A stretch of DNA of 64,000 nt from Semisulcospira habei (GCA_036245525.1 BTPG01000004.1:21385755-21449754), one strand, 5' to 3'; shown: positions 10,871-21,925, numbered from the stretch's first letter. A program made the numbers and translations. Notes: generated from the letters alone by a model not told the origin.

Positions 10871-11200
10871 GAAAAAAACAATCTTCTCATTAATTATCGC
10901 ATGATTTTTCGTATACAGTATTTACATAAGCCTACAGTGTGTCTCGGCTGTCGGGTACGATTAGGTCAATTGTGACCTGTATGCCCTAGGTGTGAAAATC
11001 AGACAATTCTGCACCGCTCTTTCGGAGTCATTTGTAAAACAGCTATCATAACTTTAATTTTTCTTTTTCTCCTCATTCATACCCGCATGATTTTTTCATA
11101 AACAGTGTTTTTATAAGCCTGCTGTTTGTCCCGGCCCTGGGGTAGGACTGATTAGGTTAAATTGTGACCTGTAAGCCCTAGGCGTGAAAATCAGCAAGAA
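10865..11200. repeat. Two diverged tandem units of about 180 bp
   Basis: Each unit has CGCATGATTTTTC, a run ending ATAAGCCT, GATTAGGT, TTGTGACCTGTA and CCTAGG(T/C)GTGAAAATCAG. The units start near 10865 and 11055. Confidence 0.75.
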
Positions 11201-12035
11201 AATTGCAAAGTTGAATCTCTGATACGTCAAATGTTTAGACAAAAAGGGTTGACTTTTTTATTTGATACGTCAAATGTTAGTACTGCGATGAGTGACGTGT
11301 AACATCGAGTCGTCACTATGAACACGGCGTCGTGGGACTAATGATGACATGGCGTGAAGCTTGAAGTGACGTTATTTGCTGCTCGTGCTATTATTCTTCT
11401 TCAGAATAGCTATGCTACGCCTGACCACAGAGCTTACGAATGGCGGGAATCGCCGTGTGTCCGTCTTTATTTCTATGTGCTAGTGAGTGTGGATCAGAGG
11501 GTGGGTTAGAGTAGGAGATGGATTCCTGTCGCTACACGAACCCAAAAAGCGCCGTGTCAGTGCCCGTCTTTATTTGACTGAGTGCGCCGACGTGTGTGTT
11601 GATGTGAATTTGGCTTAGAGAGGAGGGAAATGGATCGGCATAATAAGCCTAACAATATGGGATGAACCATAATCCATAACTTTGTGGGTTATCGTTCATC
11701 CCATCTTGCTTTTATGTGCTATAGACTTTAAATCATTGAAGACGTCCCCAACAGTAATGCGGAAGTATCGTATAGCACTGCCGCACTTTAGCAGCTATTG
11801 TTGCGGGGCGCCTTTGAATGAGTGAAAACCAATGGGATCTTAACAGAAGTGTGGTTGTTGTTGCTTTTTGGTGGGTTTTGTTGTTGTTGTTTTTTGTGGG
11901 TTTTGTTGTTGTTGTTGTTGTTTTTGTCGGATGTAGGTTGATGTGTTTGCACTTTTAATGTTAACTCATTCTACCCCAACACCGAAATCCCCAAATTTTG
12001 CCATTGTCCTCTGAAGACTGCATTGGAGTGCAGGA
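11201..12035. other. No gene recognised; (GTT)n tract near 11845-11930
   Basis: Holds a loose internal repetition (GCCGTGT...GTCTTTATTT twice, about 11450-11590) and a GTT/TTG-rich tract. No exon is supported. Confidence 0.45.
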
Positions 12036-12039
12036 CACA

Positions 12040-12113
12040 GATCGACCATGATAGTTCAAGGGTGATGCCAGAATAGCTTGGCGCCCATACACCCTTGAAC
12101 TATCATGGTCGAT
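12040..12113. repeat. Hairpin family A, right inner stem deleted
   Basis: The left arm is complete from GATCGACC to GGCGCC. The right arm resumes only at ACCCTTGAACTATC. The outer flanks AACTCATTCTACCCC and GGTAGAATGAGTTAA are present (about 11960-12153). Confidence 0.85.
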
Positions 12114-12153
12114 TCATATATTGCTCTGGTGTGTCTGGGGTAGAATGAGTTAA

Positions 12154-12830
12154 GGAAGATGTTTTCTTTATGCGGCGGTCGGTTTATCTGACATGGATTT
12201 GTTTCCAGTGGTACGAGCGTTCCGCCGTGTGGCATTTAACCCCGTCCCTGCCATAGACCGAGTGTCAGGTCCACGTATGATGGGTCTACCAAGGCTGCCC
12301 ACAAAATAGCAAGTGTATATTTTCATATACATTCAAATTTTCGACATTAATTCGGTAAATTTTATGCTCCTCATACAGTAAACTTTTTTTAAATGAGTAT
12401 CTGTGAAATTATCTGTTAACACAAAACACATCTTCACAAATTATGTTTCAAATACATTTGTGTGCAACAGTTTATCAGGGGAAAACGACATCACGAATGT
12501 ATTGTCACTGTCATCAGAATGCTTACTAGATCCTGATGAATGAGCAAGTGTAGACCTACCTTTGGTGAGAAAAGATGTATATCTTTAGCATCAGTACTAC
12601 TGTACCTTTAGTGAGCACCTCCATAACATTGGTATGGATCCAGGTCTTTAATAAGGGCACTGCCATTATCTGTACGACTTTCATCACGCGCAGTTTATAG
12701 GTCACGTCCGGCCTGCACATAAATTAATATGACTGAGCTATTGTCAGGTTTCACCCCCACCCCCCACCCCCACCCCCCCTGATCATGTAGCCATCGGTTC
12801 TGTGGACACTACCAGTGACTGCAAGCACAA
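12154..12830. other. No feature recognised
   Basis: Apart from a C-rich run near 12751-12778 I see no gene, hairpin or repeat family. Confidence 0.4.
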
Positions 12831-12840
12831 GGGGGTTAAC

Positions 12841-13010
12841 CAGCTAGAGGCATAGATCTTCATAAGCCCCTGCATTATTTATTATTATTATTTTTTTTTA
12901 TTTTATTTTATTTATTTTTTTTTGGGGGGGGGGGGGCGGTGGGGGGGGGGGGGCGGTGGGGGGGGGGGGGGGGGGCGGGGGTCACGAGGATCTACGTCTC
13001 TTACAGCTGG
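12841..13010. repeat. Hairpin family B with loop replaced by poly-T/poly-G
   Basis: The left arm (AGAGGCATAGATCTTCATAAGCCCC) and right arm (CACGAGGATCTACGTCTCTTACAG) are those of family B. The few-base loop is replaced by an ATT/T tract and long G-runs (about 12885-12978). Confidence 0.75.
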
Positions 13011-13170
13011 ATGATTGTCTTTTTTGGGTCGGCAGCGAAGAGGTTCATAATTATGTCAGCAAATGCCATGGAGGTTCACACATGGCAGACAGTTTGATCC
13101 ACTCTAAACATGCGAACGACAAGAAGAAGAAGAATCCACTCTAAACTAATTCAGAATTATTCCAATATTT

Positions 13171-13240
13171 TGCATGCTGGTCTGTGATTTTGGAACTTAC
13201 AGCACTAGGGCCATTAGGTCCAAAATCACAGACCAGCATA
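13171..13240. repeat. Hairpin family C
   Basis: TGCTGGTCTGTGATTTTGGA pairs with TCCAAAATCACAGACCAGCA around a loop with GGGCC. Confidence 0.9.
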
Positions 13241-13350
13241 TATTTTAGTAACAGTACACTTCGCCTAGTTGGGATGTCAAACTATGGATAATATAACACT
13301 GTTTCAGAGGCCCTCTTAGCCCTTTTAGCCCCAACACTCTACAGCAGATA

Positions 13351-13446
13351 GATTGACCATGATATTTCAAGGTTAGTGCCAGATTAGCTTGGCGCCTTCA
13401 GGCGCCAAGCTAATCTGGCACTAGCCTTGAATTATCATGGTCAATC
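13351..13446. repeat. Hairpin family A, GATTGACC variant
   Basis: The left end GATTGACCATGAT is matched by ATCATGGTCAATC on the right; other copies have GATCGACC and GGTCGATC. A TTCA loop separates two GGCGCC blocks. Confidence 0.9.
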
Positions 13447-13615
13447 CACCTCTGCCTGCAACTTGTACATAGTCGTTAAGTAACACGTTCCAAATTCGGG
13501 AAATGCACCTGTGGGTCTAAAAGGGTTAGTGACTGTGTAAATTAATTACTTCACAAATCTGGATCCACAGATTTGGTTATCTGTAGTGTAATCAAGTTAT
13601 GTAACTAGCAAAAGA

Positions 13616-13622
13616 AACACAC

Positions 13623-13680
<58 letters not shown>

Positions 13681-13690
13681 GCACGCACAA
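13616..13690. repeat. (AC)n microsatellite
   Basis: AC array with a few G and A interruptions at the edges. The frame over it is not a gene. Confidence 0.95.
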
Positions 13691-13749
13691 AGGCACACAA
13701 CACATGCTGACAAAAGAGCAGCCGTACTTTTTGCCAAAATCATGCTTAC

Positions 13750-13878
13750 TTTTCACAAAAAGAGATGGTGGCCTTGGTAACGTGCGGGAATGGGACATCC
13801 ATGGAGAGATGGAGGATGGCCTGCAGTGTGCCTGATACCTGTAATTTCTCCACAGCCATATCACAATCAACATTCAAT
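13750..13878 (-). CDS. Internal exon, probable SMP-domain protein (second of two)
   Basis: Minus-strand exon of 129 nt between acceptor TGTGTTTCAG|A and donor GAAAA|GTAAGC. It takes one base to finish the Arg codon left open by the exon at 15130-15373, so the pair is phase-consistent. It reads LNVDCDMAVEKLQVSGTLQ and continues AILHLSMDVPFPHVTKA. That pattern (short amphipathic strands, then 'l.v.Gtl...l.l....P.PHv') resembles the SMP lipid-binding fold of proteins such as C2CD2/C2CD2L, TEX2 or PDZD8. It ends in phase 2. The assignment is by eye. The exon itself is better supported than the family name. Confidence 0.5.
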
Positions 13879-13894
13879 CTGAAACACAGGCAAT

Positions 13895-14025
13895 ACATGT
13901 ACTCCGACCCTCTCCGCCTCCACATCACCCGCACCAAACATTTCAGCACTTTCGGACCCCGCTCCTTCTCCGTCTACGGGCCATCCACCTCAGTGGAACA
14001 CTCTCCCACTCTCTCCGTCAGAAAC

Positions 14026-14084
<59 letters not shown>

Positions 14085-14312
14085 CTTCCAGTCCGCGCTC
14101 AAAACTCACCTCTTTCAACAGTTCTAGCAATATAATACCACCACACTCCCCACCCTAAGCTGTCTGTCGTAACTATGTATTTGGGGTACGTGAGTCATTG
14201 TCAAAAGCGTGCCGCGCATGCGTGCGCGAGTTGTGAGTGCGCCCTTAGAGTTATAATTATTATAAGATAAGCGCATTATCAATACCGTAACTATTATTAT
14301 TATTATTTTATT
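13895..14312 (+). mobile_element. 3' fragment of a LINE, split by a (CT)n expansion
   Basis: The frame encodes a LINE C-terminus: SDPLRLHITRTKHFSTFG, then a Ser-Leu run, then SSFQSALKTHLFQQF and a stop at 14127. The (CT)n array at 14030-14081 lies in the codons that in this family read SLSSFKSALKTHLF, so it expanded in frame from a native Ser-Leu tract. The 3' untranslated part ends in (ATT)n near 14300. The fragment abuts the acceptor of the exon at 13878. Confidence 0.75.
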
Positions 14313-14512
14313 ATTTATATACGCCCTACCTGTATGAGCATCAAGTGATCAGTCAGTGCACGCAACGTCATCAGACTAATGTCGGCTACCGTTTTGGCAA
14401 ACTGACGCACGGCTGTGTGCAGGCCAATGGCATCCAGCAGCTCGGTAGCCTTTGCTCACTGGATTACCCCACTTACTGTTTAGCCTCGACACACTAAAGC
14501 TGGAAATGGACT

Positions 14513-14589
14513 TACCATGATAATTCAAGGGCAGTGCCAGATTAGCTGGCGCCTAGCTAATCTAGCACCACCCTTGAATTATCATGGTT
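14513..14589. repeat. Hairpin family A, short stem
   Basis: TACCATGATAATTCAAGGGC pairs with CCCTTGAATTATCATGGT; the centre is AGCTGGCGCCTAGCT. Confidence 0.85.
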
Positions 14590-15129
14590 ATCATAATTGG
14601 TCCATCTTGTGCAACTGGTACATAATTTTTGGATGATGCCTCCAAAATTTGGGAAATGCGGCCTTGGGGTTAAATGAGTTGAGACCAACCAATACAAACA
14701 TTCAACGGAACTGGAAGGCACACAGGCCTGTGGCACAGACATATCCATGGCCACATCACTCCAAAACACAATACATTCTGTATCATCACTGGATCAACAG
14801 TGATTGGTTAAGGGTTGTGCTTAATTTGCTTAGAAAGTATCCTCAGATTTCAGCAACATATTTTTCTAAAATTTGCTTAGCAGCTGGAAATGATAATCGA
14901 GTACTACCCTTTAAGTATAATAACTGATGCATAGCCCTTGGTCTGTATTTTGTAGGCTCTTCATTGCTGTATTTTGGTCATGACCACTGGAAAGATTACT
15001 TATAAAATACTTCACCTTCCTGGCTCAACTAACCACAATGCGTGCTAGTGATTTATGAGGTCACGTCTGCAAGCCATAAAACCCAGAATTACAAACCATA
15101 AAACATTAATGTAGTGGGTGGGTACATAC

Positions 15130-15373
15130 CTCAGTAGATTACCCCGTGCACGAAAGATCATGCGGAAGTCCTCGGATATCATGTGTACATCAGACCGGAT
15201 GACCAGCTGGTATGTGGCCATTTTGTCCAGGCCGGCCGGCGGCCTGCTCACGCTGATCCATGTGGCAGGCTTGTGGCTCTGCGTTCCCTCGCTGCACTCA
15301 AACACCTGTACATTGCGCAGGTGGGGGGTCTGCTCACCAGTGGTGAAAGTGATCAGCTCTAGCTCAAGGTGGT
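15130..15373 (-). CDS. Internal exon, probable SMP-domain protein (first of two)
   Basis: Minus-strand exon of 244 nt with acceptor TTACTGCAG|AC and donor CTGAG|GTATGT. It opens with two bases of a split codon and closes with two, which the exon at 13878 completes as AGA. The protein begins with LELELITFTTGEQTPHLRNV, the type of segment that opens SMP domains (hydrophobic strand, G, PP/TP, hydrophobic, V), then RPPAGLDKMATYQLVIRSDV. SMP proteins move lipids at membrane contact sites. Family membership is an inference from pattern; the intron between the two exons is 1251 bp. Confidence 0.5.
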
Positions 15374-15645
15374 CTGCAGTAATCAATGAGATGATCATTA
15401 GAGGCAATAAGATTCAACGCCCTAGCCCCCTTGTGCATGCATCTACTGGCTCTGTGAACAGCGTCAGCATCTGCATGCCCTAGGGGACTAACCTTTTCGC
15501 TGTCGGTGGCGTTTATGTTGCAATGATTCCTGCAAAACTCATCACGACAATAACTGCTACCAACAGCCAAAGAGTTAAACTCACAAACACCTCTCAATTT
15601 ACTTAACAAAAAAGTATAATCTAATAATGTCTTTCACAAGTTTTG
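15374..15645. other. No feature recognised
   Basis: Presumed intron upstream of the exon ending at 15373; nothing else seen. Confidence 0.4.
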
Positions 15646-15649
15646 GAGA

Positions 15650-16910
15650 CATCTAATACTATAACAAGAAAGGCAAAGCCCGTAAAGCTCATATGTATGA
15701 CCAAAGCACATGTGTGACCTCAAAATTCTCAAAATGTAAACATTTTTCACACATACGTCAAACCCTATGACCTTGACCTTTGCAATGAGTCGACTAAAAT
15801 TATTATGTATCGAAATTTCTTGCCTTCAGCAACCTTTTCACCAAATTCGACTGAAAAGTTTGCAAAACTTTTGATAAAAACTACAATTCTAACAAAAATT
15901 GGCATTTTCCCAACATTTACCGACCTTATGTGACCCTTAACCTTCCTGAGGGGTCATCCAAATTAGTATGCACAGAGAGTTCTTGCCCTCAGGTATCTCT
16001 GTATTAAGTCTGGGTTTGAAGTTGAAAATAGTATGTAAGTTTGTTGGGGTTTTTTGTTTGTTTGTTTGTTTGTTGTTTGGTTTTGTTTTGGGTTTTTTGT
16101 TGTTTTTTTGTCAAAATATGGCTATTTTGGACCTATTTTGGGATCATCCCATGACCCTTGTGATGGGTCAACTAAATAAGTATGCATAGGAAGGTCTTAT
16201 CATCAGCTACCTTTGTGCCAAATTTGATTGAAACGTTTGCAAAAAATGTTGATAAAAACTTCAATTCTATCACAAATTGGCATTTTACACATATCTGCCC
16301 TTGACCTTTCTGAGGGGTCATCCAAATCAGTATGCATAGATAGGTAATAATAATAATACATAGTATTTATATGGCGCATTTCTCATATTTATAATATAAC
16401 TCAATGCGCAGATAGGTCTTACCAGCATGTATTTCTGTACCTAGTTTGGGTCAGAAGTTGTAAATAGAATTTAAGAAAAAACAAATCTTTAGTCAAAATA
16501 TGGCCATTTCTGACCAATTTCCTGATCTCTTGTGACCCTTGACCTTTCCGAGGGTCAACTAAATTAGTATGCATAAAAAGATCTTACCATCACGTATCTA
16601 TGTACCAAGTTTGGCTTTGAAGTTGTGAATAGAACCGTATTTAAGAAAAAATCAATTATGTCAAAATGTGGCAATTTTGAACCCATTTCCTGATCCCCTG
16701 TGACCTTGACCTTTGAGAAAGGTCACTCAAATTGGCATGCTTATAAAGGTCTTGCCTCAAAGTATCCTTAGGCCAAGTTTGAAGACTTTGGCTTGAATAG
16801 TCTCCGAGAAAATTCCAACATGAAAGTTTACCACGGACGACGGCGGATGGACGACAGACGGATAACCACTGGCCCAGAACATACTCACTTTTGCTTCGCA
16901 CATGAGCCAA
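15650..16910. repeat. Diverged tandem array, units about 180-200 bp
   Basis: Repeated landmarks are TGACCTTTGACC-like, GGGTCAACTAAAT(A/T)AGTATGCAT, GTCTTACCATC, a CCAAGTTTG block and GTCAAAATATGGC. It ends in ACGGACGACGGCGGATGGACG followed by ACTCACTTTTGCTTCGCAC, a combination I associate with dispersed molluscan repeats. A SINE tail is inserted at 16346-16413. Confidence 0.75.
16346..16413 (-). repeat. SINE tail fragment
   Basis: (AAT)n, ATACATAGTATTTATATGGC and AACTCAATGCGCA match the left end of the SINE at 35104-35543. Confidence 0.8.
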
Positions 16911-17097
16911 AAAGCTGTGGAAGATGGGGGTCATGTTCACTGCATTTTTGATTGGGGTGCAGGGTACATTTTGGGGAGACAAAAATGGTACATTTTGAGG
17001 AGACAAAATGCATTTATGTGGCAGTGTGCGCGTATGCAGTTTACAAGCACGTATCTTGAGACACATATTATTTGAACTAAAACTGGGACCAGTTAGG

Positions 17098-17271
17098 CAT
17101 TGAATCGTCTGTGTTGGGTTACTTCAAGGGTTACACCGTGGTATTGTAGTCTGATGAAGATGATTATCAGACCGACGCGCCGAAGGCGCGGAGCCTGCTC
17201 TGATAATCAGCTTCAGAGGACTACAAACCACGATGTAACCCGAGAAGTAACCCAACACAGACGATTCAATG
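17098..17271. repeat. Hairpin family H, 174-bp palindrome
   Basis: ATTGAATCGTCTGTGTTGGG at the left pairs with CCCAACACAGACGATTCAAT at the right. An inner stem CTGATTATCAGA lies around GGCGC. It lies just downstream of the candidate pseudouridine synthase exon. Confidence 0.9.
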
Positions 17272-17506
17272 CAATTATCGTTCAGTCTAAATTACGCACT
17301 ATTTGAAGCCTCGAATATGTGTCTGACGTCAGGAGTAAAACGCCAAATATTTCTAAGGTCAGACTGTATTTTCTAAGAAATACACAGGGGACGTGACTCT
17401 TTGTGAACAGACTACCATGCCCATAGTCTAGCAGCTTACGCAATTTCTTCAGGCATGAGTAGTTCGTCAAAAGAGTAACAATGGTTTGCAGGTACGAAAC
17501 GAAAGT

Positions 17507-17677
17507 ACTAATGCCATATGGTTTATGGATAGCAACAATATTTGTCCTTAGGATGGAGACATTTTTGTATAAGTGTTTTTCGAAAGCTATTTTTCGATGT
17601 GAGGGAACTAGTCCTCGTACACGGCCCAGATAAGGTGCAAGACATTTTTTGTGCATAACATTGAAAATTTCGAGCAT
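17507..17677 (-). CDS. Candidate first exon, RluA-type pseudouridine synthase (RPUSD3/4-like)
   Basis: Minus-strand frame starting at ATG 17677 with a basic, amphipathic N-terminus fit for mitochondrial import. It leads into FEKHLYKNVSILRTN and then IVAIHKPYGIS. The last block matches the conserved strand of RluA-family enzymes (aoDKPxGoxV/S) that make pseudouridine in mitochondrial RNAs. The catalytic Asp block (RLD) should lie in a later exon and is not seen. The frame stays open to 17282, so the donor is uncertain (a GTACTT is possible near 17507). TruB-type synthases share a similar KPxG motif and cannot be excluded. Confidence 0.4.
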
Positions 17678-17809
17678 ACAAGTTACACGTTTATTCCAGT
17701 GAGTAAATTAAAATCATCAGCAAGTAAACATGCATACATATTTACGATAAAATAATTTTAAAAGTAATATTTTTAATGCCGTAAGCATACTCGCGTCGCT
17801 AGTTTCAAA

Positions 17810-17911
17810 ATGGCGGTAAGCGAGATGCCTTCGAAAAAAGTCAATCAGACGCGCACGGTTAATCAGCTTTATTTTGCTCCTGAAGTGAAACAGAGATTAT
17901 TTTGGATTTGA
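17810..17911 (+). CDS. Candidate divergent first exon, weak
   Basis: Plus-strand ATG in the context CAAAATGGCGG opens 33 codons, MAVSEMPSKKVNQTRTVNQL and on to a TGA. It lies 132 bp from the minus-strand start at 17677, so the two would share a bidirectional promoter. A GTGAAA donor is possible near 17886. No homology is recognised. It could be chance. Confidence 0.2.
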   Translation: MAVSEMPSKKVNQTRTVNQLYFAPEVKQRLFWI

Positions 17912-18351
17912 ACTTTGAAGTACATCGTATCAACGTCAAATACGTTATTTTTCCTGGTCTTGAAAACAGCCTTTCCCATAGAACTCGGTCTCATTTGTGG
18001 GAGGAAAGCATATCGAAAGTAAACTACCTTAGTCGTGCATGTTCATTGTGTCTGCCGACCATCTTCAACATTCTGCAGACTTTATGTTCGGATACAACAT
18101 GCATGTTGTTCGTCCGTTTTCCAGCCTAACGGCTCTCAGTGTAGGTCTGCTCTTTTGTTATTAGTGGAGATGGGATTTGTAACTGGTCAAGCAACTCTTA
18201 TCCGACTGGTCTTAAGCACAAGCTAGGCAGAGTGAAATCCATCTCCGAACCGTTTCCATCTAAATCACCATGTTCACCTAAACACCTAAATATAAAAATT
18301 GTAGTTTTTTCAACCCATTCAACCAATCCACACTCAAGTACTCACAAAAAC
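17912..18351. other. No feature recognised
   Basis: Short open frames only; no splice-framed exon or repeat seen. Confidence 0.4.
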
Positions 18352-20092
18352 TCTTATGATCAAGACTCAAACCAAGGGGAATCACAGCGCTGGACAGACA
18401 ACAGTTAGATCCCCTGCCCCCGCCTATCAGGCACCCAATCGCCAGCCCACAGAGAAATACGCAGGTATAGAATAAGACAATCATTTCCATTCCTAATAAG
18501 AATGGATCAGGTCTCTTATATAACCCATGTCTTTCTCCGGAACTTAGGAAGTAGGCAGGAGAAACATACATACACAAACATGAAGGTGCGCTACTATATG
18601 TGGTCGGGTAAATACCCTGATTTCCCACAGTAGATGCACAGAACATTACACAACAATGTAACGATACAAATTTTGCCTCGAGTTATACATGATACTCACA
18701 AACCAGATAGGTGAGGCTAGCGCTGGCAGAATTGTCAGTACTCAAACCAAGGGGAATCACAGCGCTGGACAGACAACAGTTAGATCCCCTGCCCCCGCCT
18801 ATCAGGCACCCAATCGCCAGCCCACAGAGAAATACGCAGGTATAGAATAAGACAATCATTTCCATTCCTAATAAGAATGGATCAGGTCTCTTATATAACC
18901 CATGTCTTTCTCCGGAACTTAGGAAGTAGGCAGGAGAAACATACATACACAAACATGAAGGTGCGCTACTATATGTGGTCGGGTAAATACCCTGATTTCC
19001 CACAGTAGATGCACAGAACATTACACAACAATGTAACGATACAAAGTTTGCCTCGAGTTATACATGATACTCACAAACCAGATAGGTGAGGCTAGCGCTG
19101 GCAGTTCCGGAGAAAGACATGGGTTATATAAGAGACCTGATCCATTCTTATTAGGAATGGAAATGATTGTCTTATTCTATACCTGCGTATTTCTCTGTGG
19201 GCTGGCGATTGGGTGCCTGATAGGCGGGGGCAGGGGATCTAACTGTTGTCTGTCCAGCGCTGTGATTCCCCTTGGTTTGAGTACTGACAATTCTGCCAGC
19301 GCTAGCCTCACCTATCTGGTTTGTGAGTATCATGTATAACTCGAGGCAAAATTTGTATCGTTACATTGTTGTGTAATGTTCTGTGCATCTACTGTGGGAA
19401 ATCAGGGTATTTACCCGACCACATATAGTAGCGCACCTTCATGTTTGTGTATGTATGTTTCTCCTGCCTACTTCCTAAGTTCCGGAGAAAGACATGGGTT
19501 ATATAAGAGACCTGATCCATTCTTATTAGGAATGGAAATGATTGTCTTATTCTATACCTGCGTATTTCTCTGTGGGCTGGCGATTGGGTGCCTGATAGGC
19601 GGGGGCAGGGGATCTAACTGTTGTCTGTCCAGCGCTGTGATTCCCCTTGGTTTGAGTACTGACAATTCTGCCAGCGCTAGCCTCACCTATCTGGTTTGTG
19701 AGTATCATGTATAACTCGAGGCAAAATTTGTATCGTTACATTGTTGTGTAATGTTCTGTGCATCTACTGTGGGAAATCAGGGTATTTACCCGACCACATA
19801 TAGTAGCGCACCTTCATGTTTGTGTATGTATGTTTCTCCTGCCTACTTCCTAAGTTCCGGAGAAAGACATGGGTTATATAAGAGACCTGATCCATTCTTA
19901 TTAGGAATGGAAATGATTGTCTTATTCTATACCTGCGTATTTCTCTGTGGGCTGGCGATTGGGTGCCTGATAGGCGGGGGCAGGGGATCTAACTGTTGTC
20001 TGTCCAGCGCTGTGATTCTCCTTGGTTTGAGTACTGACAATTCTGCCAGCGCTAGCCTCACCTATCTGGTTTGTGAGAGTCTTATGATCAAG
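18352..20092. repeat. Inverted tandem array J of a 375-bp unit
   Basis: Two minus-oriented units (ending at 19104) meet head-to-head with three plus-oriented units, the first truncated (from 19105). The period is 375 bp and units are almost identical; one visible difference is CCCC versus TCTCC near 20020. The array is flanked by the direct repeat TCTTATGATCAAG at 18352-18364 and 20080-20092. Each unit has an open frame containing MEMIVLFYTCVFLCGLAIGC, a membrane-like segment. Single diverged copies are at 39401-39507 and 59788-60190. Confidence 0.85.
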
Positions 20093-20849
20093 CTTTATCG
20101 GTACTGTATGAGACACAGTACAGGTAGTAGCCCTCTCCATTGTATTACATGTTTTATTTATTTATTTATTATTGATTCATTTATCTATTCACTTACATAT
20201 TTATTTATTTATCCTTTTAATTATGGGTGGAAGGAATTCCTTGATGAACATGATCGCTGGTGGTATGGTGGTGGCCACCAAGGAGAGGAAATTATTTTTC
20301 AATATGCATACATCTGTGCATGTTCATAATCTATCCATAGGTCCCAGGTATCCCCGACTTATTTTATTTATTAATTTATTATTTTATTTTATTTATTTAT
20401 TTACTTATTTGTTTGTTTGTGATGTATGTTTGCACATACACATCAGCATATAAGATGAGAACATACATGTACACATAATATGGTAATAGGTGCATAACAC
20501 CTGCTTCCCACCCCACATACAAAACCACAGAACACCCATTAAAAGACATGCAAGTCTGTGCATGTTCATAATATATCCTTTACTTGGTATTCATGTCCCA
20601 TGTATCTTTGATTTATCTTATTTTATTTATTACAATTTATTATTTATTTTTATTTGTTTGTAAAGTAGGTTTTATACATATGCTGATGTTCTCATACACA
20701 TACATGGTAATACTGTCAACTCCCAACCCCACTCCACAACCACAGAACACCCACTAAAAGACAAGTACATCTGTGCATGTTCATAATCTATCCTTTACTC
20801 AGCATTCATATGGCCCAGGTATCTTGACTTACTTTATCTTATTTATGTA

Positions 20850-20905
20850 ACAGCCACGAGATGGCATTAGTCGCCTGCTCGGCATTAAACCCAAATAACT
20901 ATTTA
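20850..20905 (+). repeat. SINE 3' part, copy 1
   Basis: CCACGAGATGGCATTAGTCG, CCTGCTCGGCATTAAACCC and AATAACTATTTATT. Related pieces are at 21875-21925 and 40098-40150. Confidence 0.7.
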
Positions 20906-21254
20906 TTTAAATTATTTATTTATTTACTTTTGTTTGTTTGTAATGCAGGTTTTGTACATACACATCAGCATACAAGAAGAAAATATACACATATATATAG
21001 AATTTTAGATAGTAATAGGTGGCATACCGCCCGCTCCCAACCCCTACCCAAATACACACACAAAACCGCAGAGCACCTACCAAAAGACATGCACATCTGT
21101 GTATGTTCATAATCTATCCTTTACCTAGCATGCATATGTCCCAGGTACCTTAGACTTACTTTATCTTATTTATTTAAATTATTTATTTATTTTGTTTGTA
21201 ATGTAGGTTTTGTACATACACATCAGCATACAGGCTAAGAACATACACCATGAT

Positions 21255-21520
21255 GCCTCTGTGCATGTGGCCACCAGTACTATTCTGTCAGATCTGTCGC
21301 ATCCAGCCAATGATCTCTTCGAGCTTTTGCCCTCTGGCCGGCGGTTCCGTGCTTTGAAAGCCAGAGCCTCTCGATTCAGGTGCAGTTTCTTTCCAGAAGC
21401 TGTCCTCAGTACAGCACCATCCATGGAACAACGTAATTCCATGATTTGTGACATATGACTGATTTGTGTTTAATATTGTGAGCACCATTCATATGGAAGT
21501 TAAGCGCCATATAAATGTAA

Positions 21521-21550
<30 letters not shown>
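21255..21550 (+). mobile_element. LINE 3' end fragment
   Basis: The frame encodes LFELLPSGRRFRALKAR followed by FRCSFFPEAVLS, a C-terminal block common in CR1/L2-group LINE proteins. It is followed by AAGCGCCATATAAATGTAAA and (TTA)n. It is inserted into the tandem array. Confidence 0.7.
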
Positions 21551-21552
<2 letters not shown>

Positions 21553-21874
21553 CTATCCTTTAGTGCTCTATACAGGATGATCACCAACTGAGTGTATGAC
21601 ATGATGAATGCCCTACAAGTGAGGATGTATTTTACTGTCGCCATGCCACACAAAAATCCTTATAACGTTTTACTTGGTGAATAACTGTCTTATGTCTTAT
21701 ACACGTACATAGTCATAGGTGCCATACCGCTCGCTCCCAACCCCACTCCAGTTACACACACAAAACCGCAGAACACCCACCAAAAGAATGTATATCTGTG
21801 CATGTTCATAATCTATCCTTTACTTAGCATTCATATGCCCCAGGTATCATTGACTTACTTTATCTTATTCATTT

Positions 21875-21925
21875 AACCATCGTGAGGGTGGCCGTAGACG
21901 CCTGCGTGGCGTTAAACCCAAATAA
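21875..21925 (+). repeat. SINE 3' part, copy 2
   Basis: GTGAGGGTGGCCGTAGACGC, CTGCGTGGCGTTAAACCC and AATAACTATTTATT. Confidence 0.7.

Noticed and set aside
16656..17066. 136-codon minus-strand frame
   Set aside because: Lies in the tandem repeat array; no domain and repeat-derived composition.
18278..20329. Five separate genes from the repeated 112-codon frames
   Set aside because: They are units of one inverted tandem array; I keep the conserved peptide as a finding, not as genes.
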